In this document: one piece after another, positions 19,302 through 28,112 of the stretch | Layout of the letters: the number at the start of each line of letters is the position of its first letter | Numbering within the stretch: the stretch's first letter is position 1 | Assembly (NCBI RefSeq): GCF_002224125.1 | Contig: NZ_NCSM01000019.1 | Location: 66,994 to 130,993 of the forward strand | Reading direction: 5' to 3' | Source of the DNA: Streptomyces sp. NBS 14/10 | GTDB taxonomy: Bacteria; Actinomycetota; Actinomycetes; Streptomycetales; Streptomycetaceae | Length of the DNA: 64,000 nt | Position numbers and translations under genes: made by a program | The notes under the pieces: generated by a model | What the model was told of the DNA's origin: nothing | The model's database searches: none | What the model saw: only the letters and a program-made list of their open reading frames with translations

Positions 19302-20039
19302 TCAGCTCGTCGGCGGAGCCCAGTGCGCGTCGGCCGTCGAGACGCGGTGGGTGATCAGCGCGGTGACCAGGAGCAGCAGCAGGGCCAGTCCGAGGGCTGC
19401 CGCCAGATGGGTGTGCAGCACCAGCAGGGCGCCGATCAGGGCCCCGAGGAACATCGCCAGTACGGACAGGATCCGCCGGCCCGGCCGGGGTGCCGTGCCG
19501 CCGGCCGGGGTGGAGTCGGCGGCGAGCCCGGTCAGGGTGAGGGTGAGGACGGTGGTGGTCATATCGGGGACGCCGAGGCGCCGGGCCACGGCGTTCTGCA
19601 GACCCATGGCCAGGCCGAGCAGCACGATCAGGGCGTACTCGACCCCGGTGGTGACCCGGCCGTCGGCCGCGGCCGCGGTGGCCGCCGCCGCGCCGAACAG
19701 GACCGTCTGCACACCCGTGGCGACGGCCAGCAGCCGTCCGCGATGTGCCACCAGCCGAGTCGCGAGCCGGCCTCCCGCCAGGGCGCCGGTCAGGAACACG
19801 GCCAGCGAGACGAGGGACGCCGAGGCCGACAGCCCCTGGGCGCCGGTCAGGGCGAAGCCGAGGAAGACCACATTGCCCGTCATGTTGGCGACGAAGACAT
19901 GCCCGAGTCCCAGGTAGCTCACCGCGTCGACGATGCCGGTGACCAGCGTCAGGGTCAGCATCAGCGGCGGCAGCGGGCCGTGCCGGTCCGCGCGGGGCGG
20001 TACCAGGGTGCGGGCCGCGTCAGTCAGCAGTGCGCGCAT
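19302..20039 (-). CDS. DUF1275 (YoaK-like) membrane protein
   Basis: This 245-aa protein has six or so hydrophobic helices (LMLTLTLVTGIVDAVSYLGLG; VFLGFALTGA; LAVFLTGALAGGRLA; YALIVLLGLAMGLQNAVARR; the C-terminal LALLLLLVTALI). The GIVDAVSYL and GLQNAVAR motifs are hallmarks of DUF1275. The family is thought to be a small-molecule permease or exporter, but no substrate is established. Its start overlaps the DoxX gene by 20 bp, so the two are co-translated. Two 14-bp direct copies of GCTCAGCTCGTCGG lie around its stop codon (19282-19295 and 19300-19313). Confidence 0.88.
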   Translation of the reverse strand: MRALLTDAARTLVPPRADRHGPLPPLMLTLTLVTGIVDAVSYLGLGHVFVANMTGNVVFLGFALTGAQGLSASASLVSLAVFLTGALAGGRLATRLVAHRGRLLAVATGVQTVLFGAAAATAAAADGRVTTGVEYALIVLLGLAMGLQNAVARRLGVPDMTTTVLTLTLTGLAADSTPAGGTAPRPGRRILSVLAMFLGALIGALLVLHTHLAAALGLALLLLLVTALITHRVSTADAHWAPPTS

Positions 20040-20556
20040 CGGCGGTCATCCTCTCCTCGGTGGTCGGATCCTCGGTGGTCGAGCGGTGCAGGACAAGGCG
20101 GGTGAGCAGGCCGCTGGCCAGGCCGAGCGCGACCGTCGCCGACGACAGCCACACCGGCCAGTCCAGGCCCATCGCCTGGTCGGCGGACCATCGGCCGGAG
20201 CCCGTGAAGGACAGCGCCGCGCAGACGACGACCAGCACCAGGGGGTACTCGTAGCCGTCGTTCTGCACCCACAGTCCGTGCTGCCACTTGACCGTGATCG
20301 CGACGGTCATCACGCCGATGGCGACCATGGCCGCCATCGGCGTGAGCGCCCCGAGGGCCAGGAACAGGCCCGAACCGATCTGGCCGGCGCCCGCGGCGAG
20401 CGCGGTGAGGGCACCACCGCGAAAGCCGTCGTGCCGGAACTCCTCGATTCCCCCTGCCAGACCGTGGCCGCCGAGGCGGAAGCTCACCTTCTGCACTCCG
20501 TGGCCGGCGATGAGCAGGCCCACCACCACCCGGAGGATCAGCAGTCCGGTGTCCAT
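20020..20556 (-). CDS. DoxX-family membrane protein
   Basis: The 178-aa protein has four membrane helices typical of DoxX (LLILRVVVGLLIAGHGVQKV; ALTALAAGAGQIGSGLFLALG; AAMVAIGVMTVAI; a C-terminal LSSATVALGLASGLLTRLVL). The ATG at 20556 gives the usual MDTGLLILR N terminus. DoxX proteins are often placed in thiol/redox or small-metabolite modules. The gene is upstream of and overlaps the DUF1275 gene. About 66 bp of TCCTGGTC-like repeats separate it from the isochorismatase gene on the same strand. Confidence 0.9.
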   Translation of the reverse strand: MDTGLLILRVVVGLLIAGHGVQKVSFRLGGHGLAGGIEEFRHDGFRGGALTALAAGAGQIGSGLFLALGALTPMAAMVAIGVMTVAITVKWQHGLWVQNDGYEYPLVLVVVCAALSFTGSGRWSADQAMGLDWPVWLSSATVALGLASGLLTRLVLHRSTTEDPTTEERMTADARTAD

Positions 20557-20622
20557 CGTGTTTGGTTCCCGTTCCTGTTCTGGTCCTGGTCCTGGCCCTA
20601 TGACCGGTGTCGGGGGTCGGGA

Positions 20623-21285
20623 TCAGCCGGCCGCGTGGGGGTCGATCATGGACTGCGCGTAGAAGACACCGAGGCCGTAGGCGCCGGCGTGCTCCTTCAC
20701 GACCTCCGTGACGGGGCCGTACGTCTCCGTTCTCGCCCAGTCGCGCTGCAGCTCCAGCAGCACCTGCACCCAGGTCACCGGCACCGCGCCGGCCTGGATC
20801 ATCCGCTGGAGCGCGTGTTCGTGGGCCTGGGGGGTGACACCGCCCGAGGCGTCGGAGACGACATAGACCTCATAGCCCTGGGCGATCATGGACAGCACGG
20901 GCAGCACCAGGCAGACCTCGGTCCACAGCCCTGCGATGACCACCTTGGTACGGCCGGTGGCCTTCACCGCCTCGACGAGCGCCGGGTCCTCCCAGGCGTT
21001 CATCGAGGTACGGTCGATGATCTCGGCCTCCGGGAAGACCTCCGCCAGCTGCGGCAGGATCGGGCCGGAGAAGGACTCGGCGGCCACGGTGGTCAGAACC
21101 GTCGGCACATCGAAGACCTTGGCGGCCTTGGCCAGGCCGACGGTGGCATTGATGATCGTGGTGCGGTCGCCGCTGCCGGTGCCGAAGAACATCTGCGGCT
21201 GGTGGTCCACGAACAGCACCACGGCGTTGTCCGGGGTGAGCAGGTCGGGGCTCGGTACGGCGCTGACCTCGTTGATGTCGACCAT
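20623..21285 (-). CDS. Isochorismatase-family cysteine hydrolase (YcaC-like)
   Basis: The 220-aa protein carries the fold's triad: Asp in VLFVDHQPQMFFG, a lysine in the central strand region (GRTKVVIAG) and the nucleophilic Cys in GLWTEVCLVLPVL. The long DHQPQM motif and the length point to the YcaC subgroup, which hydrolyses amides of unknown identity rather than isochorismate. The ATG follows GGGAAACCGCG. It sits in the same direction as DoxX/DUF1275 and the amidohydrolase, giving a four-gene block of probable small-molecule catabolism. Confidence 0.9.
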   Translation of the reverse strand: MVDINEVSAVPSPDLLTPDNAVVLFVDHQPQMFFGTGSGDRTTIINATVGLAKAAKVFDVPTVLTTVAAESFSGPILPQLAEVFPEAEIIDRTSMNAWEDPALVEAVKATGRTKVVIAGLWTEVCLVLPVLSMIAQGYEVYVVSDASGGVTPQAHEHALQRMIQAGAVPVTWVQVLLELQRDWARTETYGPVTEVVKEHAGAYGLGVFYAQSMIDPHAAG

Positions 21286-21360
21286 CGCGGTTTCCCTTCT
21301 CGATTCTGGGCAGTTCTGGGCAGTTACGGGTTAGTTTGGTTTAGACGGGGTGAGACAGAG

Positions 21361-23241
21361 TCAGAGGACGAAGCAGGGGTCGTACGGTTCGGGGCGGCCC
21401 CCGTCGGCAAGCCCCCGCTGGACGCGCCACTGCCAGTGGAGTTCCGACTCCGCGGCGGCCTCCCCCAGCAGCTCCGCCTGACGGGCACCGGAGCCGCGGG
21501 CACCCCCGGTGGCCCAGTGGCCGCCGAAGTGCGCGACCGGGCTCCACTCGGGGCTGACGGCCGGGATCTCCTCCGCCATGCCCTCGTAGTCCGCCACGGC
21601 GTGGACGACCCGGCCGCCGACGACGGTCAGCAGCGACTCGATATGCGGGATGTCCCCCTCCCGCACGGTGAAGTAGTCGTCGGACAGGATCGCGAGGTCG
21701 CCGAAGAAGCCCTCCCGCAGGATGCCCTTGATGTGCTCCTCGCCGGTCAGCGCGGCACCGGCCCGGGTGTACATGGTCAGCGCGGTCTCCCGGTCGACCC
21801 GGTTCTGCGGCGGCCGCAGAGCCGTTCCGCCCAGTGTCCGGCCGGAGATCAGCCAGTGCAGCGCGACCCAGGGGTTGTAGGAGGACACCCGGGTGGCGTC
21901 GGTGCCGGCGCCGACGGTCAGCCCGCGCGCCAGCATGGCCCGCACCGGCGGGGCCTCCGCGGCGGCGCCGAGGCCGTACCGGCGCGCGAACACCTCGCCC
22001 TGGAACGACATCCGGTTCTGTACGGACATCGCGCCGCCGAGGGCCGCGACGCGGTCGAGGCTGTCCGGGGACACGGTCTCCGCATGGTCGAACAGCCATC
22101 TGTTCCCGGCCGGGAACAGACCTTCCGCGGCAAGCTTCTCGAACACCGCCAGGTCGCGCCTGATGGTCTCGTCGTACGTGGCGTGCAGCCGGAAACCCCA
22201 GCCGTGCCCCATGAGGAGCCGTACCGCCTTCTCGAACCCGGTCTCGTAGTCGCCGCTCAGTTCCGGGCGGGGCTCGGCGAAGTTCTCGAAGTCGGCGGCG
22301 GCCCAGGTCAGGTTCTCGCCCGCGCCGTTCAGCCGCAGCCACTCGTCCCCGTCCTCGGGGCGGACCATCTCGATCCAGCGGGCGAGGTCGTCGAGCTCCT
22401 GGCCGGCGGTCTGCGGAAACAGGTGGTAGGCGATACGCAGCGTCAGCTGCCCGTCCCTGGCCAGTTCGGTGACCGTGCCGTAGTTGTCGGGGAAGTTCTG
22501 GAAACCTCCGGCGGCGTCGATCGCGGAGGTCAGCCCGAAGCGGTTCAGCTCGCGCAGAAAGTGCTGGGTGGAGGTCTTCTTGTCCTCCCCGTCCAGTGTG
22601 GGGGCCTTGGCGAGCGTGGAGTAGAGGATCAGCGCGCTGGGGGCGGCCACCAGCATCCCGTTGGGCTCGCCGTTCCTGCCCCGTACGATCTGGCCGCCGC
22701 GGGGGTCGGGGGTGTCCTTGGTGTAGCCGACGGCGCGCAGCGCCGCCCGGTTCAGGATCGCCGACTGGTACAGATGCAGGACGAAGACCGGAGTGTCCGG
22801 TGCGGCGGCGTTGAGCTCGGCGGGGGTGGGCAGCCGTCGTTCGGCGAACTGCTCGGCCGACCACCCTCCCACCACCCGCACCCACTGCCCCTTGGGGGTG
22901 CGGGCCGCCTGCTCCCGCAGCATCGCCAGGGCCTGACGCAGCGTGGGCACACCGTCCCAGCGCAGTTCGAGGACATAGTTGAGACCTCCCCGGATCACAT
23001 GCAGATGGGCGTCGTTGAGCCCGGGGATCACGCGTCGGCCGAGCGCGTCGACCACGGTGGTGGCCGGGCCGACGAAGGGCGCGACCTCCGCGTCGTCCCC
23101 GACGGCCGTGACGAGGCCGTCGCGGATGGCCAGGGCGCCGGCGTGCGGGCGCCCGCTGTCCCCGGTGTAGATCTTGGCATTGCGGACGATCAGGTCCGCG
23201 GCATCGTCGGCGGCGTGCGGAACCAAGCCGCCGACCGGCAT
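21361..23241 (-). CDS. YtcJ-like metal-dependent amidohydrolase
   Basis: The 626-aa protein begins with the typical composite strand ADLIVRNAKIYTGD. It has the metal-binding H-X-H in GLNDAHLHVIRGG near residue 78, and a late GAGTDATRVSSYNPW segment that supplies the catalytic Asp. The C-terminal strand GDLAILSDDYFTV returns to the composite domain. YtcJ proteins hydrolyse N-acyl or cyclic amide bonds; the substrate is unknown. The ATG at 23241 follows GAGGTG; an in-frame TTG at 23265 is the alternative. It is divergent from an alpha/beta hydrolase gene across 276 bp. Confidence 0.92.
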   Translation of the reverse strand: MPVGGLVPHAADDAADLIVRNAKIYTGDSGRPHAGALAIRDGLVTAVGDDAEVAPFVGPATTVVDALGRRVIPGLNDAHLHVIRGGLNYVLELRWDGVPTLRQALAMLREQAARTPKGQWVRVVGGWSAEQFAERRLPTPAELNAAAPDTPVFVLHLYQSAILNRAALRAVGYTKDTPDPRGGQIVRGRNGEPNGMLVAAPSALILYSTLAKAPTLDGEDKKTSTQHFLRELNRFGLTSAIDAAGGFQNFPDNYGTVTELARDGQLTLRIAYHLFPQTAGQELDDLARWIEMVRPEDGDEWLRLNGAGENLTWAAADFENFAEPRPELSGDYETGFEKAVRLLMGHGWGFRLHATYDETIRRDLAVFEKLAAEGLFPAGNRWLFDHAETVSPDSLDRVAALGGAMSVQNRMSFQGEVFARRYGLGAAAEAPPVRAMLARGLTVGAGTDATRVSSYNPWVALHWLISGRTLGGTALRPPQNRVDRETALTMYTRAGAALTGEEHIKGILREGFFGDLAILSDDYFTVREGDIPHIESLLTVVGGRVVHAVADYEGMAEEIPAVSPEWSPVAHFGGHWATGGARGSGARQAELLGEAAAESELHWQWRVQRGLADGGRPEPYDPCFVL

Positions 23242-23517
23242 CGTAGGCACCTCGGCAGACTCCAAATAACGACATCGGGAATGCCCAGGACATTAGGGTT
23301 CGCCGGCGCCCCCGTATTGCCCGGCAGCGCACTGTTTCCGGCCCGACAGCGCACGGCGCGGCGCCGCGTCCCACGAATGGCGCTGCGGGGAAAGACCCGG
23401 TGCGCTGACGGGCAAGAGTTTTCCGCCGGGCGCCCTAAGGTGACCACAGCAACCGGGAGATTTACCCCTTCATCCCGGCATTCCCATTCGTATCCCCGCA
23501 CCACTCGGGAGCCCCAC

Positions 23518-24489
23518 ATGTCCGACGCCATCGTGCCGGTCCAGCCCGTCCTGGAGCCGGCCGCGGCCGCCTTCGCCGAAGCCACCGCCAAGCCGCCGTT
23601 CCTCTTCGACCTGCCCCCGGCGGAGGGCCGGGCGGCGGTCGACGAGGTGCAGTCCGGCGAGATCGCCAAGCCGGAGGTGGACGAGGAGTGGATCACCGTG
23701 GCCGGTGGTCCGACGGGCAGTGTCCGGGCCCGGATCGTCAAGCCGGCGGGTGCCACCGGGGAACTGCCGGTGATCCTGTACATCCACGGTGCCGGTTGGG
23801 TGTTCGGCAACGCCCACACCCATGACCGCCTGGTGCGTGAACTCGCCGTCGGCGCGGGCGCGGCCGTGGTCTTCCCCGAGTACGACCTGTCGCCGGAGGC
23901 CCGGTACCCGGTGGCCATCGAGCAGAACTACGCGGTCGCCCAGTGGGTGGTCCGGGAGGGCGCGTCCAAGGGCCTTGACGGCGCCCGTCTGGCCGTGGCC
24001 GGGGACTCGGTCGGCGGCAACATGACCGCGGCGCTGACCCTGATGGCCAAGGAGCGCGGCGATGTGCCGCTGGTCCAGCAGGTGCTGTTCTACCCGGTCA
24101 CCGACGCGAACTTCGACACCGGTTCGTACCACCAGTTCGCCACCGGATACTTCCTGCGCCGGGACGGCATGCAGTGGTTCTGGGATCAGTACACCACCGA
24201 CGAGGCGCAGCGGGCCGAGATCACCGCGTCCCCGCTCCGGGCCACCACGGAGCAGCTCACCGGTCTGCCTCCGGCCCTGGTCATCACCGGCGAGGCGGAT
24301 GTCCTCCGGGACGAGGGCGAGGCGTACGCCAACAAGCTCCGCGAGGCCGGTGTCGCGGTCACCGCCGTGCGTTTCCAGGGCATCATCCACGACTTCGTCA
24401 TGCTCAACGCCCTGCGTGAGACCCATGCGGCCGAGGCCGCCATCAAGCTGGCCGCGGACACGCTGGGCGCCGCGCTCAACGAGCGCTGA
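23518..24489 (+). CDS. Alpha/beta hydrolase, HSL/lipase-like carboxylesterase
   Basis: The 323-aa enzyme has the hormone-sensitive-lipase oxyanion motif in the variant form YIHGAGWVFG and the nucleophile elbow GDSVGGN. The catalytic Asp lies in VITGEADVLRDEG and the His in GIIHDFVML. The family acts on short acyl esters. It is the first gene of a two-gene plus-strand unit and is divergent from the amidohydrolase. The 276-bp upstream gap (23242-23517) must hold both promoters; I could not pick convincing -10/-35 elements. Confidence 0.92.
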   Translation: MSDAIVPVQPVLEPAAAAFAEATAKPPFLFDLPPAEGRAAVDEVQSGEIAKPEVDEEWITVAGGPTGSVRARIVKPAGATGELPVILYIHGAGWVFGNAHTHDRLVRELAVGAGAAVVFPEYDLSPEARYPVAIEQNYAVAQWVVREGASKGLDGARLAVAGDSVGGNMTAALTLMAKERGDVPLVQQVLFYPVTDANFDTGSYHQFATGYFLRRDGMQWFWDQYTTDEAQRAEITASPLRATTEQLTGLPPALVITGEADVLRDEGEAYANKLREAGVAVTAVRFQGIIHDFVMLNALRETHAAEAAIKLAADTLGAALNER

Positions 24490-24520
24490 GGCTCGACGAG
24501 CGCTGAGAAGGAGATCTGAT

Positions 24521-25243
24521 ATGACCTCGTCCACCGCCCCGACCGTTCTTCTGGTCCACGGCGCATTCGCCGACGCGGGCAGCTGGTCCGGCGTCATCCG
24601 CGAGCTGCAGAGCCACGGCGTGTCCGTGGTGGCGCCGCCCAACCCGCTGCGGGGACTCGCGTCCGACGCCGCGTACGTCGCCTCCGTCGCCGCCCAGATC
24701 GACGGCCCCGTCATCCTGGTCGGCCACTCCTACGGCGGTGCGATCATCACCGTCGCCGGGGCCACCGAGAACGTCGTCGGGCTGGTGTTCGTCGCCGCGT
24801 ACGTCCTGGAGGAAGGGGAGAGCCTCGGCGAGCTGCAGGGGCGCTTCCCGGCGCCGCCGCTGGCGGACAACCTGCGCCCCGCGACCTTCCCGGTCGAGGG
24901 CGCCGAGCCCGCGGTGGAGCTCACCATCGTGCCCGAGTCCTTCCCGTCGGTGTTCGCCGCCGACGTGCCCGAGGAGGTCACCAAGGTCCTGGCGGTCGCG
25001 CAGCGCCCGCTCGCCGCGGCGGCGTTCGACGAGCCGGCCCGGGCCACCGCCTGGCGCACCAAGCCCTCCTGGGCGCTGGTGGCCGACGCGGACCAGGCCA
25101 TCAACCCCGAGGTGCAACGCTTCGCGGCGGAGCGGGCGGGGGCGAACGTCGTCGAGGTCGAAGGGGCCTCGCACGCCGTCGCGGTGTCCCAGCCGAAGGC
25201 CGTCGCGGACCTCATCCTCGAGGCCGTCCGCGCGACGAGCTGA
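24521..25243 (+). CDS. Alpha/beta hydrolase (AB_hydrolase_6 type)
   Basis: The 240-aa protein opens with the oxyanion strand VLLVHGAFADAGSW, has the nucleophile elbow VGHSYGG and the His near EGASHAVAVSQP. A ribosome site AAGGAG (24508-24513) precedes the ATG. It lies 31 bp behind the esterase gene and ends before a strong hairpin, so the two form a transcription unit. Enzymes of this shape hydrolyse esters, lactones or enol esters; the substrate is not evident. Confidence 0.92.
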   Translation: MTSSTAPTVLLVHGAFADAGSWSGVIRELQSHGVSVVAPPNPLRGLASDAAYVASVAAQIDGPVILVGHSYGGAIITVAGATENVVGLVFVAAYVLEEGESLGELQGRFPAPPLADNLRPATFPVEGAEPAVELTIVPESFPSVFAADVPEEVTKVLAVAQRPLAAAAFDEPARATAWRTKPSWALVADADQAINPEVQRFAAERAGANVVEVEGASHAVAVSQPKAVADLILEAVRATS

Positions 25244-25270
25244 CGCCGCCGGCCCGGACCTCGATACGCA

Positions 25271-25308
25271 CGCAAGCCCGGCCGGGGCACTCCCCGGCCG
25301 GGCTTGCG
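25271..25308. terminator. Strong hairpin terminator
   Basis: A perfect 17-bp stem (25271-25287 with 25292-25308) with a CACT loop lies after the hydrolase gene and faces the convergent LtrA gene. It is GC-rich with a short T-containing tail (GCTGTTAT). Confidence 0.88.
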
Positions 25309-25340
25309 GCTGTTATGAGGTCCGGGCCGGAGAGCGCGGC

Positions 25341-26513
25341 TCAGGCGGCCGCCGGCCGGCCGCCGCGGGTCACCGTGACGACCGCGGCCAGCAGCGCCAG
25401 CACGATCCCCGTGGCCAGGGCCGGCACCGGGGAGAACACGGTCAGCAGGACGAGGGCGGCGGCGACGAGGAAGGGCACCGACTCGCCGGCGCACTGCTGG
25501 TGGGGCCGCAGATGCAGCGCCCATACGGTGAGCAGGAAGACGGCCGCCGGAACGGCCACCATGGCACCGGCGACCTGCGAGGGCACGTCCGCGCGGTGGG
25601 TGACCTGGTCGGCGCTCACCCCCAGCCCCGCCCCGATGGCGGCCGCCGAACCGAAGATCAGGTAGTGGCCGTACGCCCACCGGAATCGTCTGCCGGGTGC
25701 CTGGTGCGTGGTGGCGAGCAGGGTGTGCGCGGCGCGGGCGAAGTACAGCCACCACATGGCGAAGACCATGAGCAGCCCGCCCGCCGCCACCGCGTACAGC
25801 GCCCCGGTGGGGTGTTCGTCGAAGGCGGTGCGGACCGCGGCCGTGGCGGAGGCGACGGACTCGCCGAGCACGATCAGCGTGAACAGCTCGTAGCGCTCGG
25901 CGATGTGGCGCGGATGCCAGGGCGTCATCCCGGCGGACTGCGCCCACACCGGTACGGCCACCTCCGCCACCACCAGCGCCGCGATGACCGGCACATGCAT
26001 CGCGTCCGGCAGGAACAGCAGCACGATCCAGCCGATCTGACAGGCCACCACTCCGCAGGCGAAGCGCAGGGTGGTCCGGCGCCTTCCGGGGTCGGCCCGC
26101 GAGGCGCGCAGCCACAGCCCGGCCAGCGCGGTGCGCATCACGACGTACCCCAGGACGATGACGCTGAGGTCGTCCCCCTCGAACGCCCGCCGCACACCGG
26201 CCGCGAGGATCAGCGATCCGGTGATCTGGACGAACACCGTCAGCCGGTACGGGGTGTCCTGCGGGTCGTAGGCGGAGGCGAACCACGTGAAGTTCATCCA
26301 CGCCCACCACACGCTGAAGAAGACGATCAGGTAGTGCAGAACACCCGACGCATAGTGGCCGCTGGTGACCGCGTGGTGGAGGCTGAAGGAGGCCTGGCTC
26401 ACGGCGACCACGAAGCACAGGTCGAAGAGCAGTTCCAGTGATGTCGCCACGCGGTGCTTCTCACGCGGGTCACGAGCCCGCATGGACGGTCCGGTGGACG
26501 GTGGGATTCGCAT
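25341..26513 (-). CDS. Low-temperature requirement A (LtrA) family membrane protein
   Basis: The 390-aa protein has the LtrA signature near the N terminus (TSLELLFDLCFVVAVSQAS) and about ten further hydrophobic helices. It also has the family's WWAWMNFTWFAS and ERYELFTLIVLGESV motifs. The family is named from a Listeria cold-growth mutant; its molecular role is unknown. The ATG at 26513 is used; an internal ATG at 26483 is possible. It is divergent from the MFS gene, sharing a 266-bp region that includes a LysR-type box. Confidence 0.92.
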   Translation of the reverse strand: MRIPPSTGPSMRARDPREKHRVATSLELLFDLCFVVAVSQASFSLHHAVTSGHYASGVLHYLIVFFSVWWAWMNFTWFASAYDPQDTPYRLTVFVQITGSLILAAGVRRAFEGDDLSVIVLGYVVMRTALAGLWLRASRADPGRRRTTLRFACGVVACQIGWIVLLFLPDAMHVPVIAALVVAEVAVPVWAQSAGMTPWHPRHIAERYELFTLIVLGESVASATAAVRTAFDEHPTGALYAVAAGGLLMVFAMWWLYFARAAHTLLATTHQAPGRRFRWAYGHYLIFGSAAAIGAGLGVSADQVTHRADVPSQVAGAMVAVPAAVFLLTVWALHLRPHQQCAGESVPFLVAAALVLLTVFSPVPALATGIVLALLAAVVTVTRGGRPAAA

Positions 26514-26636
26514 AGATCATGTTCCTGAGTCGCTCGACGGGCACCTCCGCGATGACGGCGACCCAGGTCGTACAGTACTTCGCCGCCCGCGCACCCCGCC
26601 AGGGCGGCCCGGGCCAGGACACGGCCACGCTCATTC

Positions 26637-26651
26637 ATCTCTATTACAGAT
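26637..26651. promoter_or_regulatory. Candidate LysR operator upstream of the MFS gene
   Basis: ATCT-CTATTAC-AGAT fits the T-N11-A LysR box with dyad arms ATCT/AGAT. The same ATCT-N7-AGAT pattern occurs upstream of the LysR gene at 29018-29032, which supports a shared regulator. Confidence 0.5.
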
Positions 26652-26764
26652 AACAGTTGTCCTGGATCATCGCCGCGACAGGGGAAGCATCCGACACCTG
26701 CCGAGCGCTTGCACCCATGCGAGCGCCGAAGCAGTCGCTCCACCACCGCGAAGCCCCGTACGAG

Positions 26765-26800
26765 AAGGTGTCCGAGCCCATGAAGGTGTCCGAGCCCATG
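26765..26800 (+). repeat. 18-bp tandem duplication carrying the MFS start codon
   Basis: AAGGTGTCCGAGCCCATG occurs twice in direct tandem (26765-26782, 26783-26800). Each copy ends in ATG and contains its own AAGG, giving two in-frame starts. Confidence 0.9.
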
Positions 26801-28054
26801 ACCACCACCACCCGGCCCCTTTCCTCCCGCCCGACCACTCCCCCCGAACACCATGGTGTCCCGGGGTGGCTGGTGGCGCTGCTGGCCGTCGGCACCGGCC
26901 TGACGGCCGCCAACCTCTACTACGCCCAGCCCCTGCTGGCCTCGCTGAGCGATGTGTTCCACATCGACACCGCCACCGCGGGCGGGCTGATCACGCTCAC
27001 CCAGATCGGCTATGTGGTGGGCATGCTCTTCCTGGTCCCGCTCGGCGACCGGTTCGAGAAGCGCCGGCTCGTCACCGTCCTGCTGGCGGTCACCACGGTC
27101 GCCCTGCTCGTCGCCGGTACGGCGGCCAGCTTCCCGGTACTGCTGATCGCATCCCTGGTCAGCGGGGCCACCTCGGTCGTGGCCCAGATCCTGGTCCCGT
27201 TCGCCGCGAGCCTGGCCCCCGACCACGCCCGGGGCCGGATCGTGGGCCGGGTGATGAGCGGACTGCTCACCGGCATCCTGCTCTCCCGCACGCTCAGCAG
27301 CCTGGTCTCCGATGTGGCCGGGTGGCGGGTGGTCTACCTGGGCTCGGCGGTCCTGATGGCGCTGCTGGCCGTGGCCCTGTACCGGGCCCTGCCCGAGCAC
27401 GCCCCGACCACCAGCGCCCCGTACCACCATGTGCTCCGCTCCACCGTCCGGCTGGTGCGCACCCACCCCGCACTGCTGCGCCGGGGGCTGTACCAGGCCG
27501 CGATGTTCGGTGCGTTCAGCGCCTTCTGGACCACCGTCTCGTATCAGCTCACCGGCCCGGAGTTCCGCTACTCCGCGATCGGCGTGGGGATCTTCGCCCT
27601 GGTCGGCGCCGCGGGTGCGGCCGTGGCACCGCTGGCCGGACACTGGGCCGACCGCGGGCTGGCGCGGCCGATGTCCGGTGCCGCCTTCGCCGTGGCGGCG
27701 CTCGCCTCCGCGGTCGCCGGCTTCGGACAGCACAGCGTCGTCCTGATCGCGCTGGCCGCGATCCTGCTGGACATGGCCGTGCAGACCACCCTCATCCTCG
27801 GCCAGCACACCGTCTACCGGCTGGACCCGGCCGCCCGGGCCCGCCTCAACAGCGCCTTCATCGCCATCTTCTTCGCCGGGGGCGCGCTCGGATCGCAGTT
27901 CGGTTCCCTCGCCTACCGCGCGGGTGGCTGGACCGCGGTGGCCGCGCTCGGGGCCGTCCTGCCCGTCCTGGCCCTGCTCTACTGGACCACGGAGCACTGG
28001 ACCGCGGAGCACCGGACCACCGGGCACCGGAGGGCCCGGCGCGCCGCCCACTGA
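26780..28054 (+). CDS. MFS transporter (drug/metabolite efflux type)
   Basis: The protein has about 424 residues and twelve predicted membrane helices, starting with GWLVALLAVGTGLTAANLYYAQPLL. The helix 2-3 loop motif is GDRFEKRRLV, the major-facilitator motif A. The NLYYAQPLL opening is typical of a bacterial efflux subfamily. The start is uncertain because of an 18-bp tandem duplication: the ATGs at 26780 and 26798 are both preceded by AAGG. A LysR gene lies convergently downstream and probably controls it through the ATCT-N7-AGAT box at 26637. Confidence 0.92.
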   Translation: MKVSEPMTTTTRPLSSRPTTPPEHHGVPGWLVALLAVGTGLTAANLYYAQPLLASLSDVFHIDTATAGGLITLTQIGYVVGMLFLVPLGDRFEKRRLVTVLLAVTTVALLVAGTAASFPVLLIASLVSGATSVVAQILVPFAASLAPDHARGRIVGRVMSGLLTGILLSRTLSSLVSDVAGWRVVYLGSAVLMALLAVALYRALPEHAPTTSAPYHHVLRSTVRLVRTHPALLRRGLYQAAMFGAFSAFWTTVSYQLTGPEFRYSAIGVGIFALVGAAGAAVAPLAGHWADRGLARPMSGAAFAVAALASAVAGFGQHSVVLIALAAILLDMAVQTTLILGQHTVYRLDPAARARLNSAFIAIFFAGGALGSQFGSLAYRAGGWTAVAALGAVLPVLALLYWTTEHWTAEHRTTGHRRARRAAH

Positions 28055-28075
28055 TGGCGCACACCGGCCCGTACG

Positions 28076-28110
28076 CGAGCGCCGACACCCGGGGACGGGG
28101 TCGGCGCTCG
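28076..28110. terminator. Hairpin between convergent MFS and LysR genes
   Basis: A 10-bp stem CGAGCGCCGA/TCGGCGCTCG (28076-28085 with 28101-28110) sits in the 58-bp gap between convergent stops. It has no T-run, as is usual for GC-rich actinobacterial terminators. Confidence 0.6.
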
Positions 28111-28112
28111 GG

